From Sphingomonas chungangi (lineage in GTDB: Bacteria > Pseudomonadota > Alphaproteobacteria > Sphingomonadales > Sphingomonadaceae), in assembly GCF_013778325.1 (NCBI RefSeq), contig NZ_JACEIB010000026.1, positions 186,001 to 250,000 of the forward strand: 64,000 bases of DNA. Direction: 5' to 3'. The notes below the pieces were generated by a model, which was not told the DNA's origin, made no database searches, and saw only the letters and a program-made list of their open reading frames with translations. Positions within the stretch are counted from its first letter, which is position 1. Every line of letters begins with the position of its first letter. Shown piece by piece: positions 37,159-45,743 of the stretch. A program made the translations under genes and the position numbers.

Positions 37159-37320
37159 ATGAGCCTCGACAAACTGTCATCGCGCCGTGGAGACGAGCGG
37201 CGCCTATCGGGCATTGGTGTTCGTCTCACCTTCCTCGCGGCCGGTTTCAGCGTGGCATGCTGGGCACCCTTGATACCCTTTGCCAAGCAGCGGATCGCAG
37301 CGGACGATAGCGCATATCCG
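37159..37320 (+). pseudogene. N-terminal fragment of a YbjJ-like MFS transporter
   Basis: MSLDKLSSRRGDERRLSGIG is followed by VRLTFLAAGFSVACWAPLIP and FAKQRIAADDSA, which match the first helix and loop of the YbjJ-type MFS group. The similarity then stops after YP and the frame continues in unrelated sequence. The stretch 37320-37548 shows no gene I can support. Confidence 0.55.
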
Positions 37321-37548
37321 CGAAGGGGTTCGGTCCATAGCGTTTCTGGAGACCGCGGTTGCAGCAGACGGGTTGGGATGGGTCGAGTTCGGCGATCGGG
37401 GTGCAGCCACGTCTCCCGGCCCAGAACTTCGATAGAGGGGCGACAGGCTAGAACCGCATCCGGTTGCATCTGCACCGGGTCCATCCGTCGCGACGAGGGC
37501 CCACCCGCCGATCGTCCCCGGCTCGCCTCTCGGTCGCCCCTATGTCAG

Positions 37549-38781
37549 TCACCCAAGTCTTGCCAGACGGGGCCTCGTTTCTGTCAGGAACAGCGCGAGC
37601 AGGGTCGAGGCGATGGCACCGATCGCCGCGATGGCGAATGGAAGATCGGGCCCGAGCGCCATCGAACCAAGCCCCGAAATATAGGGCATCGCGCACCCCC
37701 CAACAATCTCCCCGACCCCCATCACCAGACCCAACGCACCCGCCACACGCAGTGGATCGACAGATTCGGCAGGAACGGTCGCCATGAAGAGCGGAAAACA
37801 GCCGGGTCCTGCAAAGGTCAGCGCCACGGCTGCGGCCATCGACCATGGCGAACCGGCGGCCAAGAAGGTGACCGGCGCCCCAGCAGATAGGGCGGCGAAA
37901 ATCACCAGTACAGGCCGGCGCCCGAACCGATCAGACAGGCCAGGCACGACAAAGCCCCACATGACGTAGGCGAGCCCGGCCGCCGTCAGGACCACGCTTT
38001 CCATGGAAACCGAAAAATGACGGTCATGGATGAGATATGTCGGAGCGAAGGTCATGATATTCATGAACCAGGTGACGAAGCAGCAACTGATCGCGATGCA
38101 GATCGCCACGTTTCTGCGACCATTTCCCGCCTTGCCTCTGGTCTCCTTTGGGTCCCTGGGCGCGAACGCCTCCTCACTTGGCTCTCGTACGACGATCGCG
38201 AGGAGTCCGGCCAGCATGAGACTCGGCAGACAGGACAGATAGAAAGCTACGCGCCAGCCCCAGGCTTCGGCCAGCGCGTTGAGTACGAATGGCGCGGCGA
38301 GCGCGCCGAGCAATCCGGAGGCCGACGCCTGCAGCAAGCCCATGTTCAAGCCACGCCTGTCGCTGCTCGACGATGTAGCGAGGATCGATTGGCAAAGCGG
38401 CAGCACCGGGCCTTCGGCGACCCCCATCAGCAGCCGCACCGCGAGCAACTGTCCGAAGCTCGACACCATGCCGGAGAGAGCGGAGGTCAGGGAGAATATC
38501 GTGACGGCCGCAACGAGCATCGCCTTGCGCGCCCGCCATCGGTCCGACAGCATGCCGACGAGCCAGCCCGAGAGGGCCCATGTCAGACCGAGACCCGCGA
38601 CGAGAGCCCCAAGATGGCGGGTATCGAGATGAAGCTCGACGGCGATGAAAGGAAATATGATCGGGAGGGCCAGGCGATCGAAGAAAACGAAACCGAATGT
38701 CGCGAAGAGCAGCGACAGGAGGGCGTTCTCGTAACTGAACCAGCGACGATCGGCTCCATCGTGATCGGCGAGCTGGCTCAC
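37549..38781 (-). CDS. MFS transporter of the catabolic operon
   Basis: The 410-residue product has about 12 membrane helices and the MFS loop signature GWLVGMLSDRWRARKAML (between helices 2 and 3), repeated in the second half as GLSDRFGRRPVLV. It looks like the anion:cation symporter group that takes up aromatic or organic acids. Its start overlaps the stop of the FAH-family gene by four bases, so it is the last gene of the nitrilase operon and probably imports (or exports) the operon's substrate. Confidence 0.85.
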   Translation of the reverse strand: MSQLADHDGADRRWFSYENALLSLLFATFGFVFFDRLALPIIFPFIAVELHLDTRHLGALVAGLGLTWALSGWLVGMLSDRWRARKAMLVAAVTIFSLTSALSGMVSSFGQLLAVRLLMGVAEGPVLPLCQSILATSSSSDRRGLNMGLLQASASGLLGALAAPFVLNALAEAWGWRVAFYLSCLPSLMLAGLLAIVVREPSEEAFAPRDPKETRGKAGNGRRNVAICIAISCCFVTWFMNIMTFAPTYLIHDRHFSVSMESVVLTAAGLAYVMWGFVVPGLSDRFGRRPVLVIFAALSAGAPVTFLAAGSPWSMAAAVALTFAGPGCFPLFMATVPAESVDPLRVAGALGLVMGVGEIVGGCAMPYISGLGSMALGPDLPFAIAAIGAIASTLLALFLTETRPRLARLG

Positions 38782-39728
38782 GCTAATCCCGAAACCGAGT
38801 TGGTCAGCCGACCAATCATCTCGATCTCGACGGTGACGGTGCCGCCGAGCCTGTTCAGGTCGACATTCTGGATCGCCATGCCGGTCTTCTGCGCAGCGCT
38901 CAGCGCGGTGCCGAGCGAGATGACGTCGCCGGCTTCCAGAGTCATGAAGCTCGACACCCAGGCGATGACATCGGGTAGATGATGGGTGAGGTTCGCGGTG
39001 TTGTCGCTGGTGATCAGCGTCGCGTCATGCCAGCAGGAGATCGCTAGCGCGTGGGGGTCAGGCACTGCGTCACGCGTGGCGATCCATGGCCCCATCGGGG
39101 CGAAGCCGTCGGCGCCCTTGTAGCGGCCGGGATAGCTCACATGGGTGTCGACATAGCGGACGCCCCCCTCACCGTCGTCCGGATAGATCGCGCGATAATG
39201 ATATGTGTCCTCGGTGCGCATCGTCGGTGAGGTTATGTCGTTGTGGACGGTATAGCCGAAGACATGGGCATAGGCATCCTCTTGGGCGATGTCCTTGCCG
39301 CCCAGGCCGATGACAGCGGCAAGCTCGGGCTCCGGATGGACGCGGCCATAGATTTGCCGCAGTGGGATCGCCGCGCCGTGACCGATCAGCGCAGACGCCG
39401 GCTTGGAGAAGAAGGCCGGGGTCGAGGGGCCCGACAGGATACGCGAGGCATTGGCGGAATTGTTGAGCGCGAGGCACACGATCTTGCCGGGTCTGGCGAT
39501 CGGCGGCAGGAAGGTGGCCTGGTCGAGGGGGATCGTCTCCCCTTGAAAATTTTCGAGCGCACGAGCGAGCGCAGTCAGTTCCTCCGCGCCTTTTTCCACC
39601 AGGGCCTGCAGGGTCAAGGGAAACGATCGCCCCGCTGACCGCGCGAGCGCTGCGACATCGATGATGCCATCCTCGACGCCGACGCCATACGTCGCCCTGG
39701 ACCCAGTCGCGAAGCTCGCCAAACGCAC
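38778..39728 (-). CDS. Fumarylacetoacetate hydrolase (FAH) family protein
   Basis: The 316-residue product has the FAH C-terminal fold: FLPPIARPGKIVCLALNN, the metal-ligand region RVHPEPELAAVIG (about residues 120-132) and AHVFGYTVHNDIT. GPWIATRDAVPDP and DVISLGTALSAA follow. FAH members hydrolyse, hydrate, decarboxylate or isomerise ring-cleavage products. GTG 39728 is chosen because AGGAG lies seven bases upstream; the longer frame is shadow. It overlaps the MFS gene start and follows the CMD gene by one base, so it is part of the operon. The exact reaction is unknown. Confidence 0.88.
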   Translation of the reverse strand: MRLASFATGSRATYGVGVEDGIIDVAALARSAGRSFPLTLQALVEKGAEELTALARALENFQGETIPLDQATFLPPIARPGKIVCLALNNSANASRILSGPSTPAFFSKPASALIGHGAAIPLRQIYGRVHPEPELAAVIGLGGKDIAQEDAYAHVFGYTVHNDITSPTMRTEDTYHYRAIYPDDGEGGVRYVDTHVSYPGRYKGADGFAPMGPWIATRDAVPDPHALAISCWHDATLITSDNTANLTHHLPDVIAWVSSFMTLEAGDVISLGTALSAAQKTGMAIQNVDLNRLGGTVTVEIEMIGRLTNSVSGLA

Positions 39729-39729
39729 G

Positions 39730-40278
39730 TCAATTCTCCTTTGGGGTGGGCTCCGCCGCGACACGCTCGCCATCATCGGTGACAGCAAGCGCCTGGATGA
39801 CGCGGGCGAGCATGCAGGCGTGGCTGGCCGTGACAATCACCTCGATTGCCTCGCCGGAAGACAGGATTTCACGCAACGCCACGAACGCACGGTCAGACAG
39901 CGCGCCCGCCGTGATCTCATCGGTACATCGCAGCACGATCCGCTCGCGCGGATCGAAGATATCTGCGGCCTGCCAATATTCGATCGCCTCGATCCTGGCT
40001 TCGTCCATACCGGCCCTGCGGGCCATGCCGACGTGCTGTCCCCATTCGTAGAGCGATTTCTGGAGGATCGCGCTGCGCAAGAAGATCAGCTCGCGCAACG
40101 CGCGCGGCAACGTGCAACCGTGTCGCACCTCATTATTCCATTCGGTCCAGGCGCTGACGATCCGCGGCTGGTGCGCGAGGACACGATAGAGATTGATCGG
40201 CGGACGGCCCCAGAGTTCGCGGACGCGTCGATCAGTCTCGGGCTCGAGATCGATCAGGTCGAAGCGCGCGTCCATCAT
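39730..40278 (-). CDS. Carboxymuconolactone decarboxylase family protein
   Basis: The 182-residue product is of the AhpD/CMD type. It shows PRALRELIFLRSAILQKSLYEWGQHVGMARRAG-like order with EWGQH (here no CxxC; the pair is replaced by Tyr/Trp/Gly), and EIVL-type helices to the end. Without the redox cysteines it is more like a 4-carboxymuconolactone decarboxylase than AhpD. It starts as ATGA in the dioxygenase stop and lies one base before the FAH gene. Its step in the pathway is unclear. Confidence 0.8.
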   Translation of the reverse strand: MMDARFDLIDLEPETDRRVRELWGRPPINLYRVLAHQPRIVSAWTEWNNEVRHGCTLPRALRELIFLRSAILQKSLYEWGQHVGMARRAGMDEARIEAIEYWQAADIFDPRERIVLRCTDEITAGALSDRAFVALREILSSGEAIEVIVTASHACMLARVIQALAVTDDGERVAAEPTPKEN

Positions 40279-41252
40279 GCCATCCCCGTCTCGAAGGTGT
40301 CGGCCATGCCATAGCCCAGGCCATATTCCAGCGCCGGCGCGTAGATCGAATGCGGCCGAACGCCCCCTCCAGCGGCGTCATAGGCGGCCGCAGCGGCAAG
40401 CCACGCATGCAGTTCCAGCGCGCCGAAACCCGCGACGTCCATGACCTCTTCGGGCGTGCGACTATCGAAAGCCGACAGATTCCCGTCCTCGATCACGGCC
40501 AGGAATTGCCTGTCGAAATCCGGGTTGAGATGAATGTCCTTCGCCGTGCGGCGCCCATCGACGAGCATCTCGGCCCCCTCGACGTGCATGTCGTGAAGCC
40601 TGGTCAGCCACTGCTCGTCAGTGAAGCTGCCGCCGGCGCTGCCGTCGAGCTGATAAGCGTAAACGTCGGGCGTCGCATGCCCGAGCAGCGGGAAATACCG
40701 GTCCGGATGATGCGACAAACCGCCGCTCCCGATGTAGAGCGTGCGACCATCGAGGCGCGCCAACGCTTTCCCCACGGCCGTTCCGAAATCCCGAGTCCGG
40801 CGATACGGCAGATGTGGCGGGACAAGCGAGCCCAGAAAGATCGGGATAACCGGATAGGCGCCGACGCCTCCGAGCAGGCGGTGGAGTGGTTGCGAGAAAG
40901 CATGATCCACCCGCATCTCCTGCGACCATGACGGGTCGAACCCGGTTGCGCGGAGATCCCGAATCAGGCCGAGCGCTTCCTCGCGCGGGACGTCGAGCTT
41001 TCCGTCGAAACCGCCAATGTCCCCGATCGCATGGCCTGCAAGGCCGATACAGAAAGCCGGCATGTTGCTGTAAGGGAAACCGGCAAAATGATCGGTCGCG
41101 AAGATGACAACGCGGTCGGGCCGCATCGCCTCGATGGCGGCGACGCAGCGGGAATAGTCTGCGAGGAGCGCCGGTTCCTCGATCGGCGCGCGGGCGCGAT
41201 GCAGGATCAGCGGGGAATGCGAAACGCACACCAGCTGGGGTCCGGCCGTCAT
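40275..41252 (-). CDS. LigB-superfamily class III extradiol ring-cleavage dioxygenase (MhpB-like)
   Basis: The 325-residue product follows the MhpB pattern. It has CVSHSPLIL near the N terminus with a metal His, FATDHFAGFPYSNMPAFCIG (about residues 50-70), MRVDHAFSQPLHRLLGG (about 120), YIGSGGLSHHPD (about 180) and an acidic metal ligand later. Family members cleave catechol-type rings next to the diol with Fe(II) and O2. ATG 41252 overlaps the stop of the SnoaL-like gene. In this operon it would open the ring of an acid made by the nitrilase, or of an independent catechol; the substrate is inferred only. Confidence 0.85.
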   Translation of the reverse strand: MTAGPQLVCVSHSPLILHRARAPIEEPALLADYSRCVAAIEAMRPDRVVIFATDHFAGFPYSNMPAFCIGLAGHAIGDIGGFDGKLDVPREEALGLIRDLRATGFDPSWSQEMRVDHAFSQPLHRLLGGVGAYPVIPIFLGSLVPPHLPYRRTRDFGTAVGKALARLDGRTLYIGSGGLSHHPDRYFPLLGHATPDVYAYQLDGSAGGSFTDEQWLTRLHDMHVEGAEMLVDGRRTAKDIHLNPDFDRQFLAVIEDGNLSAFDSRTPEEVMDVAGFGALELHAWLAAAAAYDAAGGGVRPHSIYAPALEYGLGYGMADTFETGMA

Positions 41253-41758
41253 GATCCGACACCCAATCGAAGGACATCCTGGAAGCCCGCGCCGACGAAC
41301 AGGCGCCGTGTTTCGCGGGACGCGAACAACCAGCGATCGCCGACCCGTTCGTAGCAATCGACATAATCCTGGACGAGTGCGACCTCCGCGCGAAGCGGTA
41401 CCGTGCCATCACCGGCGAACAGTGTTAGGGTCGACAGACCGGCGGCGGTATCCTCCGTTTCGAAGCGGATCCGCAAATTGCTGAACAGATGGCGGCATAT
41501 GCGGCCCGGACTGCCCTCGCCGCGACGAAGATAGGCATCGCGGATCGCTTCGCGTCCGATGCTGCGTGCGCCGTCCTCACGGCCATACCATCCCTCAGGC
41601 GTGAAGAGTTCGGCCACGCGATCGGTCTCTCCGAGATCGATCCGCCAAGCGAATTCAGCGACGAGAGCCGCGATCTCCTGATGGTCGACGATCCGAACAT
41701 GATCGAACCACGGCCCTTCCGCCTCGCCCAAGACAAGGCTGCCTGCGAGGGCCGTCAT
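41249..41758 (-). CDS. SnoaL-like/NTF2-fold protein
   Basis: The 169-residue product has the cone-shaped NTF2 fold pattern. It begins with a helix (HQEIAALVAEFAWRIDLGET) and continues VAELFTPEGWYGREDG, GREAIRDAYLRRGEG, CRHLFSNLRIRFE, and ends DYVDCYERVGDRWLFASRET. This is the SnoaL_4-type group, also seen as ring-hydroxylating dioxygenase beta-like proteins. It overlaps the nitrilase stop and the dioxygenase start. It may be a dehydratase, isomerase or carrier for a pathway intermediate. Confidence 0.8.
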   Translation of the reverse strand: MTALAGSLVLGEAEGPWFDHVRIVDHQEIAALVAEFAWRIDLGETDRVAELFTPEGWYGREDGARSIGREAIRDAYLRRGEGSPGRICRHLFSNLRIRFETEDTAAGLSTLTLFAGDGTVPLRAEVALVQDYVDCYERVGDRWLFASRETRRLFVGAGFQDVLRLGVGS

Positions 41759-42765
41759 CAGACCGGCTCCGCCTCGATGTCGACGGGCTCGTTGCGGGCA
41801 TCTGAGGTCTCCGGCCCCGACATATCCTCGGTCGGGCGAAGCGGATTGCGGTTGAGCAGCAGTCGGGTCACATCGCGGCGGGAATAATGGCCGACCGGGT
41901 CAGCCGCCGACTTGGCGAGCGCGATCTCGCCCAGATCGAGCTCCGCATAGACGATCCCCTCTTCATTCTCGGGCAGATATTCCGCCAGTTCGCGGCCATC
42001 GGGACCGTAAATCATCGAATAGGCGCCACCCACCGGCAGGAGCTCGCGCTTGGCCGGTGTATCGCACAGCATGTCCTGCATCTCCTGCGAAAGGACCGCA
42101 CAGCTAGCGATGACGAAGCACTGGCCCTCGACGGCATAGACGCGCGACACCGACTTGCTGACGAGCGGTCCGAGCGCGTGGGCTTTACCTTCATAGAGCG
42201 AGAAGCTCGGCCAGGAGGCGACGTGGATCTGCTCGTGCATCGAGAAGAGCGCATATTTGGTGAGCGGCTGGACATGCTCCCAGCAGCACAGGGCGCCGAG
42301 GCGTCCGATTGGGGTGTCATGCACGGCCAGGTGGCTGCCGTCTCCTTCGCCGAAGACGCTGCGCTCGACATGGGTGGGCTTCAGTTTTCGCCGATCATGA
42401 AGCACCTGTCCGTCGGGCGCGATCAGGGTCTGGCCGAGATAGAGCGAGCCGTGATCTCGTTCGCTCGTGCCGATCACGACATGGATGCCCGCATGCTCGA
42501 CACAGCGACGGATCCGCTCCATCTCCCTGCTACCAACCGAGATCGAATTCTCGTGGTAGCGCTCGACGAACTGAAAGCCCCAAGCCGGTGCATCGAGCCA
42601 GATCCACCACGGATATCCTGGGATCCAGGCTTCGGGAAAAGCGACGATGTCCGAACCGTTCGCGGCTGCCTCCTCGATCAGCCAGCATGTCTTCTCGACG
42701 CCAGCAGCGAGGTTGAGGAAGGCTGGCGCGGCCTGAACGGCTGCGGCTTTGATTTTCTGGCCCAC
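41758..42765 (-). CDS. Nitrilase
   Basis: Nitrilases hydrolyse R-CN to R-COOH and ammonia. The 335-residue product has all three catalytic residues: Glu in VAFPEAWIPGYPWW (about residue 45), Lys in RRKLKPTHVER (about 130) and Cys in GALCCWEHVQPL (about 165). The sequence IPGYPWW and HVERSVFGEGDG are typical of true nitrilases rather than amidases. GTG 42765 follows GAGGAG by a few bases. It is the first gene of a six-gene overlapping operon and is divergent from an AraC-family regulator. Together with the nearby aldoxime dehydratase it completes an aldoxime-nitrile pathway. Confidence 0.92.
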   Translation of the reverse strand: MGQKIKAAAVQAAPAFLNLAAGVEKTCWLIEEAAANGSDIVAFPEAWIPGYPWWIWLDAPAWGFQFVERYHENSISVGSREMERIRRCVEHAGIHVVIGTSERDHGSLYLGQTLIAPDGQVLHDRRKLKPTHVERSVFGEGDGSHLAVHDTPIGRLGALCCWEHVQPLTKYALFSMHEQIHVASWPSFSLYEGKAHALGPLVSKSVSRVYAVEGQCFVIASCAVLSQEMQDMLCDTPAKRELLPVGGAYSMIYGPDGRELAEYLPENEEGIVYAELDLGEIALAKSAADPVGHYSRRDVTRLLLNRNPLRPTEDMSGPETSDARNEPVDIEAEPV

Positions 42766-42868
42766 GGGGCACTCCTCATGCTTCCTGCACAGCAAAGGTT
42801 GCTGCCGGCTCTCGCAGAACCTTATGCCGATTTGAGTCGGGACCGCTTGCCTGCCCCGGTTGCGATGG

Positions 42869-42881
42869 TTGACCGGACCGG
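42869..42881. promoter_or_regulatory. 13-bp direct repeat A between nitrilase and araC-type gene
   Basis: TTGACCGGACCGG recurs exactly at 42920-42932, a start-to-start distance of 51 bases, close to five helical turns. AraC-family proteins usually bind direct repeats near divergent promoters, so this is a candidate operator half-site. Confidence 0.5.
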
Positions 42882-42919
42882 ACCAGATCCCAAGGGCTTG
42901 CGAGGCCGCGATACACGAT

Positions 42920-42932
42920 TTGACCGGACCGG
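42920..42932. promoter_or_regulatory. 13-bp direct repeat B between nitrilase and araC-type gene
   Basis: This is the second exact copy of TTGACCGGACCGG, 51 bases from copy A and about 100 bases before the regulator start. It is a candidate AraC-type operator. Confidence 0.5.
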
Positions 42933-43031
42933 CCTGCGCCCTTGCCTCGGGCGGCCATCGACCTCGGATCGCCGCTCCAATCTTGACGAACGGGGATGTC
43001 GCGCCCAGCTTCACGGAATCCTATCGGGACG

Positions 43032-44015
43032 ATGCAGATGGAAGTGGATCTGAGCACCGAGCAGGTGGCAAAAAAGGATCGTGTGGCATTCTGGCGCGAC
43101 GTGGTCTGCCAGACGTTCGTGGAACTCGAATGTGGCGGCATCGCCGCCACCGATTTCCAAGGTTCCGTATCCACTCGAAATCTCGGCAACGTGCAGTTTT
43201 CCAGCGTGCGCTCATCCTCACATTTCGTCTCGCGGACGCGCTCGATGATCGCTCAGTCGAGCAAGGACTATTTCCTGCTCAGCCTGCAGACCGACGGCGT
43301 CGGATTGGTCGAGCAGGATGGCCGCACCGCGGTGCTTCGTCCCGGCGACTTCGCCCTCTACGACACGACGCGCCCCTATGATCTGCGCTTCCATGGCCAT
43401 TCCGACCAGCTGGTCCTGCGGCTTGCGCGATCGACCGTGGCATCGCGTCTTGCCGACCCAGAGAGCTGCACGGCGCGCCGGATCGCGGGCGATAGCGCGG
43501 CGGGTCGCCTCGCATCCACCTTCATTCGTCAACTGCACGACTCGCTCGATCAGCTCGATCCTAACAGCGTCTCGCGGTTGCACGGGAGCATGGTCGATCT
43601 GATGGCGACCGCGCTGGCGGAACAAGCCGGCGCTGCGATCGAAGGGAGCGAATGGCAGGTGCTTCTACGCCGGAAGGTGCTCGCTTATATCGACAGCAAT
43701 ATGGCAGACCCTCGCCTGACGTGCGAGAGCGTCGCCGCCGCGCACGGCATTTCGGAACGCTATATGCGCAAGCTCTTTGAAAACTCGTCGATGGGCGTGT
43801 CCGAATGGATCTGGACGCGACGGCTCGACCAAGCGAAGCGCGACCTCGGCGATCCGATGTTGACGCATATCGGGATCACGGCGGTCGGCTATGACGCTGG
43901 GTTCAAGGATCCGGCGCATTTCAGCCGCGCCTTCAAGGCGCGGTTCGGGATGACGCCCAGCCAGCACCGTGCGCAAACCATCGCGTCCCGAGCAGCGTCG
44001 GCCGCCGGTCATTAG
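43032..44015 (+). CDS. AraC-family regulator with AraC_binding_2-type sensor
   Basis: The product, about 327 residues, has an N-terminal AraC_binding_2-type domain (KKDRVAFWRDVVCQTFVELE to about residue 190, with FLLSLQTDGVGLVEQDGRT and LRPGDFALYDTTRPYDL). The C-terminal double HTH holds TCESVAAAHGISERYMRKLF and GYDAGFKDPAHFSRAFKARF. This domain pair is common among activators of aromatic or nitrile catabolic operons (XylS/NitR-like). It is divergent from the nitrilase operon and convergent with the GST gene. The start may be 43032 or 43038. Probably it senses a pathway compound and activates both gene sets. Confidence 0.88.
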   Translation: MQMEVDLSTEQVAKKDRVAFWRDVVCQTFVELECGGIAATDFQGSVSTRNLGNVQFSSVRSSSHFVSRTRSMIAQSSKDYFLLSLQTDGVGLVEQDGRTAVLRPGDFALYDTTRPYDLRFHGHSDQLVLRLARSTVASRLADPESCTARRIAGDSAAGRLASTFIRQLHDSLDQLDPNSVSRLHGSMVDLMATALAEQAGAAIEGSEWQVLLRRKVLAYIDSNMADPRLTCESVAAAHGISERYMRKLFENSSMGVSEWIWTRRLDQAKRDLGDPMLTHIGITAVGYDAGFKDPAHFSRAFKARFGMTPSQHRAQTIASRAASAAGH

Positions 44016-44051
44016 AAATGGCGCGGCCGGTCACGGGCCGCGCCACGCCTG

Positions 44052-44687
44052 TCACATCGTCAGCAGGACGCTCTTTTCACGCTCCAGGGCGCGGCGTGCG
44101 GCTGGACGCTCGATCACGCGGTCTTTCAAAGTGGTATAATTCTCGAGTTCATGCACCGGCAGCCCGAGCTCCTTCCCCCATGGATAGAAGACAAGGGCAT
44201 AAGGATCCGCGACGGTGAAGCTCTCGCCCATGATCCACGGCTGCCCTGCGAGCATCTTGTCGATCTCCTGAAGATAATCCCAGAAGTTCGCCCTACCGAG
44301 CGCCTTCAGGTCGGCATAACCTGATGCATCCTCAAGGAAGCGTTCCGGATGTACGAAACGGGCGAAGGCCGGATGTACTGTGCTCGATAGCCAGGCGCAG
44401 GTTGCAATCGTCCGCGCGCGATCGAGATCATCGTCACCCAGTAGCTTCGCCTCGGGAAAGTTGTCACCCACCCACCCGAGGATCGCCGTGCTTTCCAGCA
44501 GCACTCTCCCGTCGTCGAAGCGCAGCGCCGGTACCTTCGCTCGCGGGTTGATTGCGCGATATTCCGGCGTGAGGTGCTCACCACGAAAAATGTTGATCTT
44601 CTGCGTCTCGAATGTCGCACCGGCTTCTTCGAGCGCGACATGTGACGCCATCGAGCAGGCGAGCGGGCAGTAATAGAGGGTGGGCAT
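44052..44687 (-). CDS. Glutathione S-transferase
   Basis: The 211-residue product has the thioredoxin-like N-domain (MPTLYYCPLACSMASHVALE, cis-Pro in AKVPALRFDDGRVLLES, with the Glu-Ser glutathione site) and the helical C-domain. The Cys near residue 11 suggests a beta-class bacterial enzyme. It is the last gene of the set NmrA-like, DsbA-like, aldoxime dehydratase, GST, separated from the dehydratase by 29 bases. It may detoxify electrophiles or isomerise a ring-cleavage intermediate. Confidence 0.9.
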   Translation of the reverse strand: MPTLYYCPLACSMASHVALEEAGATFETQKINIFRGEHLTPEYRAINPRAKVPALRFDDGRVLLESTAILGWVGDNFPEAKLLGDDDLDRARTIATCAWLSSTVHPAFARFVHPERFLEDASGYADLKALGRANFWDYLQEIDKMLAGQPWIMGESFTVADPYALVFYPWGKELGLPVHELENYTTLKDRVIERPAARRALEREKSVLLTM

Positions 44688-44716
44688 GATGAACTCCGAT
44701 GAAAGATGCCGACGGG

Positions 44717-45730
44717 TCAGGACGCGTCGGTTTGGGGGAAGAAACCCAGCAGACCAGTCCGGTCGTGGCAGTTCACATAGTCGAATGTTGCGCCCCCGGC
44801 CGGGATGACGGCGACCTCGTGCCAAAGGCGAAGTTGCAGATCAGCCCCTTGCGCCTGCGCATAGCGGGAGAATACGTTGTAGATCGCAAGGTGGGTGGGG
44901 TGGCTCTTGGACCAGCGTTCCAGATCGCCCAGCGTCAGGAACCAGGCAAAGCCGAAACTACGCTCGCTGGGCTCGCCGTCCTTCTCCACCTCTGTCATGA
45001 ACCGGCACGCGCAGCAGCCGGATTCCAATGGATGATCCCGGAGGTAGTCCATGCCGCGCTCGAGCACCGGGCGGATCGAGCGCTGATATTCCGAGAATTC
45101 CTCGACCGAGCAGAGCGAAGCATCCTGGCCGGACCGGATCAGCGCGAGATTGGCAGGCGCTCGGACCGAAATCCGGCGGCCGCTGCCGTCGCCGCTCGCG
45201 CGCACGGCCAAGGCTTCTCCCCAATCGCTTTCCAGCGCATCGTGACGCGAGACCGGCAGGCGATCGCGCATCGATCCCCAATAGCCATGCGTCTTAATCG
45301 GACCTTCGACCTGGGGCGCGATCCTGCCCGATCCGATCCGGATGGCAGGCTCCGACAGTATCGTCTCAAACCGGGCCGAGGGAACCACGACGATCTCCCG
45401 CCAGATGCCGACCGGACCCAAGACGCGATCGTCATGCCCCCACCAGGAGACAATGGCGGCCGAGGATAGCCAGGCTCTGTGCTCAAGCGGGTCGCGCCAG
45501 TACAGGATAAGGACTTCGTTCATCCAGCCTGCGGCATCGACGAAGCGCGCGCGCTCGCAGACGTCCGGGCCGTTGGCCTGCTCGACCGCTGCACCGATCC
45601 ACATTCGCCAAGCGCCGAGATCACTAGGACTACGCGCCTGCGCGCCGTAGAGTGCGACGGTGATCTCGGCCTTTTCCGCAAAGGTCGCGGACCAGGCCGG
45701 CGGCGGGGCGGTCTTGGATTTGCGGCTCAC
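44717..45730 (-). CDS. Aldoxime dehydratase (phenylacetaldoxime dehydratase family)
   Basis: This heme enzyme removes water from an aldoxime (R-CH=NOH) to give the nitrile. The 337-residue product has the family's conserved C-terminal half: GCCACRFMTEVEKDGEPSER, FGFAWFLTLGDLERWSKSHP followed by THLAIYNVF with the proximal heme His, and LRLWHEVAVIPAGG with the distal His. YVNCHDRTGLLG ends the conserved part. The N-terminal half has SMRDRLP and WGSMRD. GTG 45730 is the chosen start, 13 bases after the DsbA-like gene. The nearby nitrilase fits as the next enzyme. Confidence 0.92.
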   Translation of the reverse strand: MSRKSKTAPPPAWSATFAEKAEITVALYGAQARSPSDLGAWRMWIGAAVEQANGPDVCERARFVDAAGWMNEVLILYWRDPLEHRAWLSSAAIVSWWGHDDRVLGPVGIWREIVVVPSARFETILSEPAIRIGSGRIAPQVEGPIKTHGYWGSMRDRLPVSRHDALESDWGEALAVRASGDGSGRRISVRAPANLALIRSGQDASLCSVEEFSEYQRSIRPVLERGMDYLRDHPLESGCCACRFMTEVEKDGEPSERSFGFAWFLTLGDLERWSKSHPTHLAIYNVFSRYAQAQGADLQLRLWHEVAVIPAGGATFDYVNCHDRTGLLGFFPQTDAS

Positions 45731-45743
45731 GATCCCGACCCCG

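Noticed and set aside
37320-37548. Gene in the stretch between the MFS fragment and the MFS transporter of the operon
   Set aside because: Short open frames exist on both strands (for example LQKRYGPNPFADMR on minus), but none has a start, ribosome-binding site and family match together.
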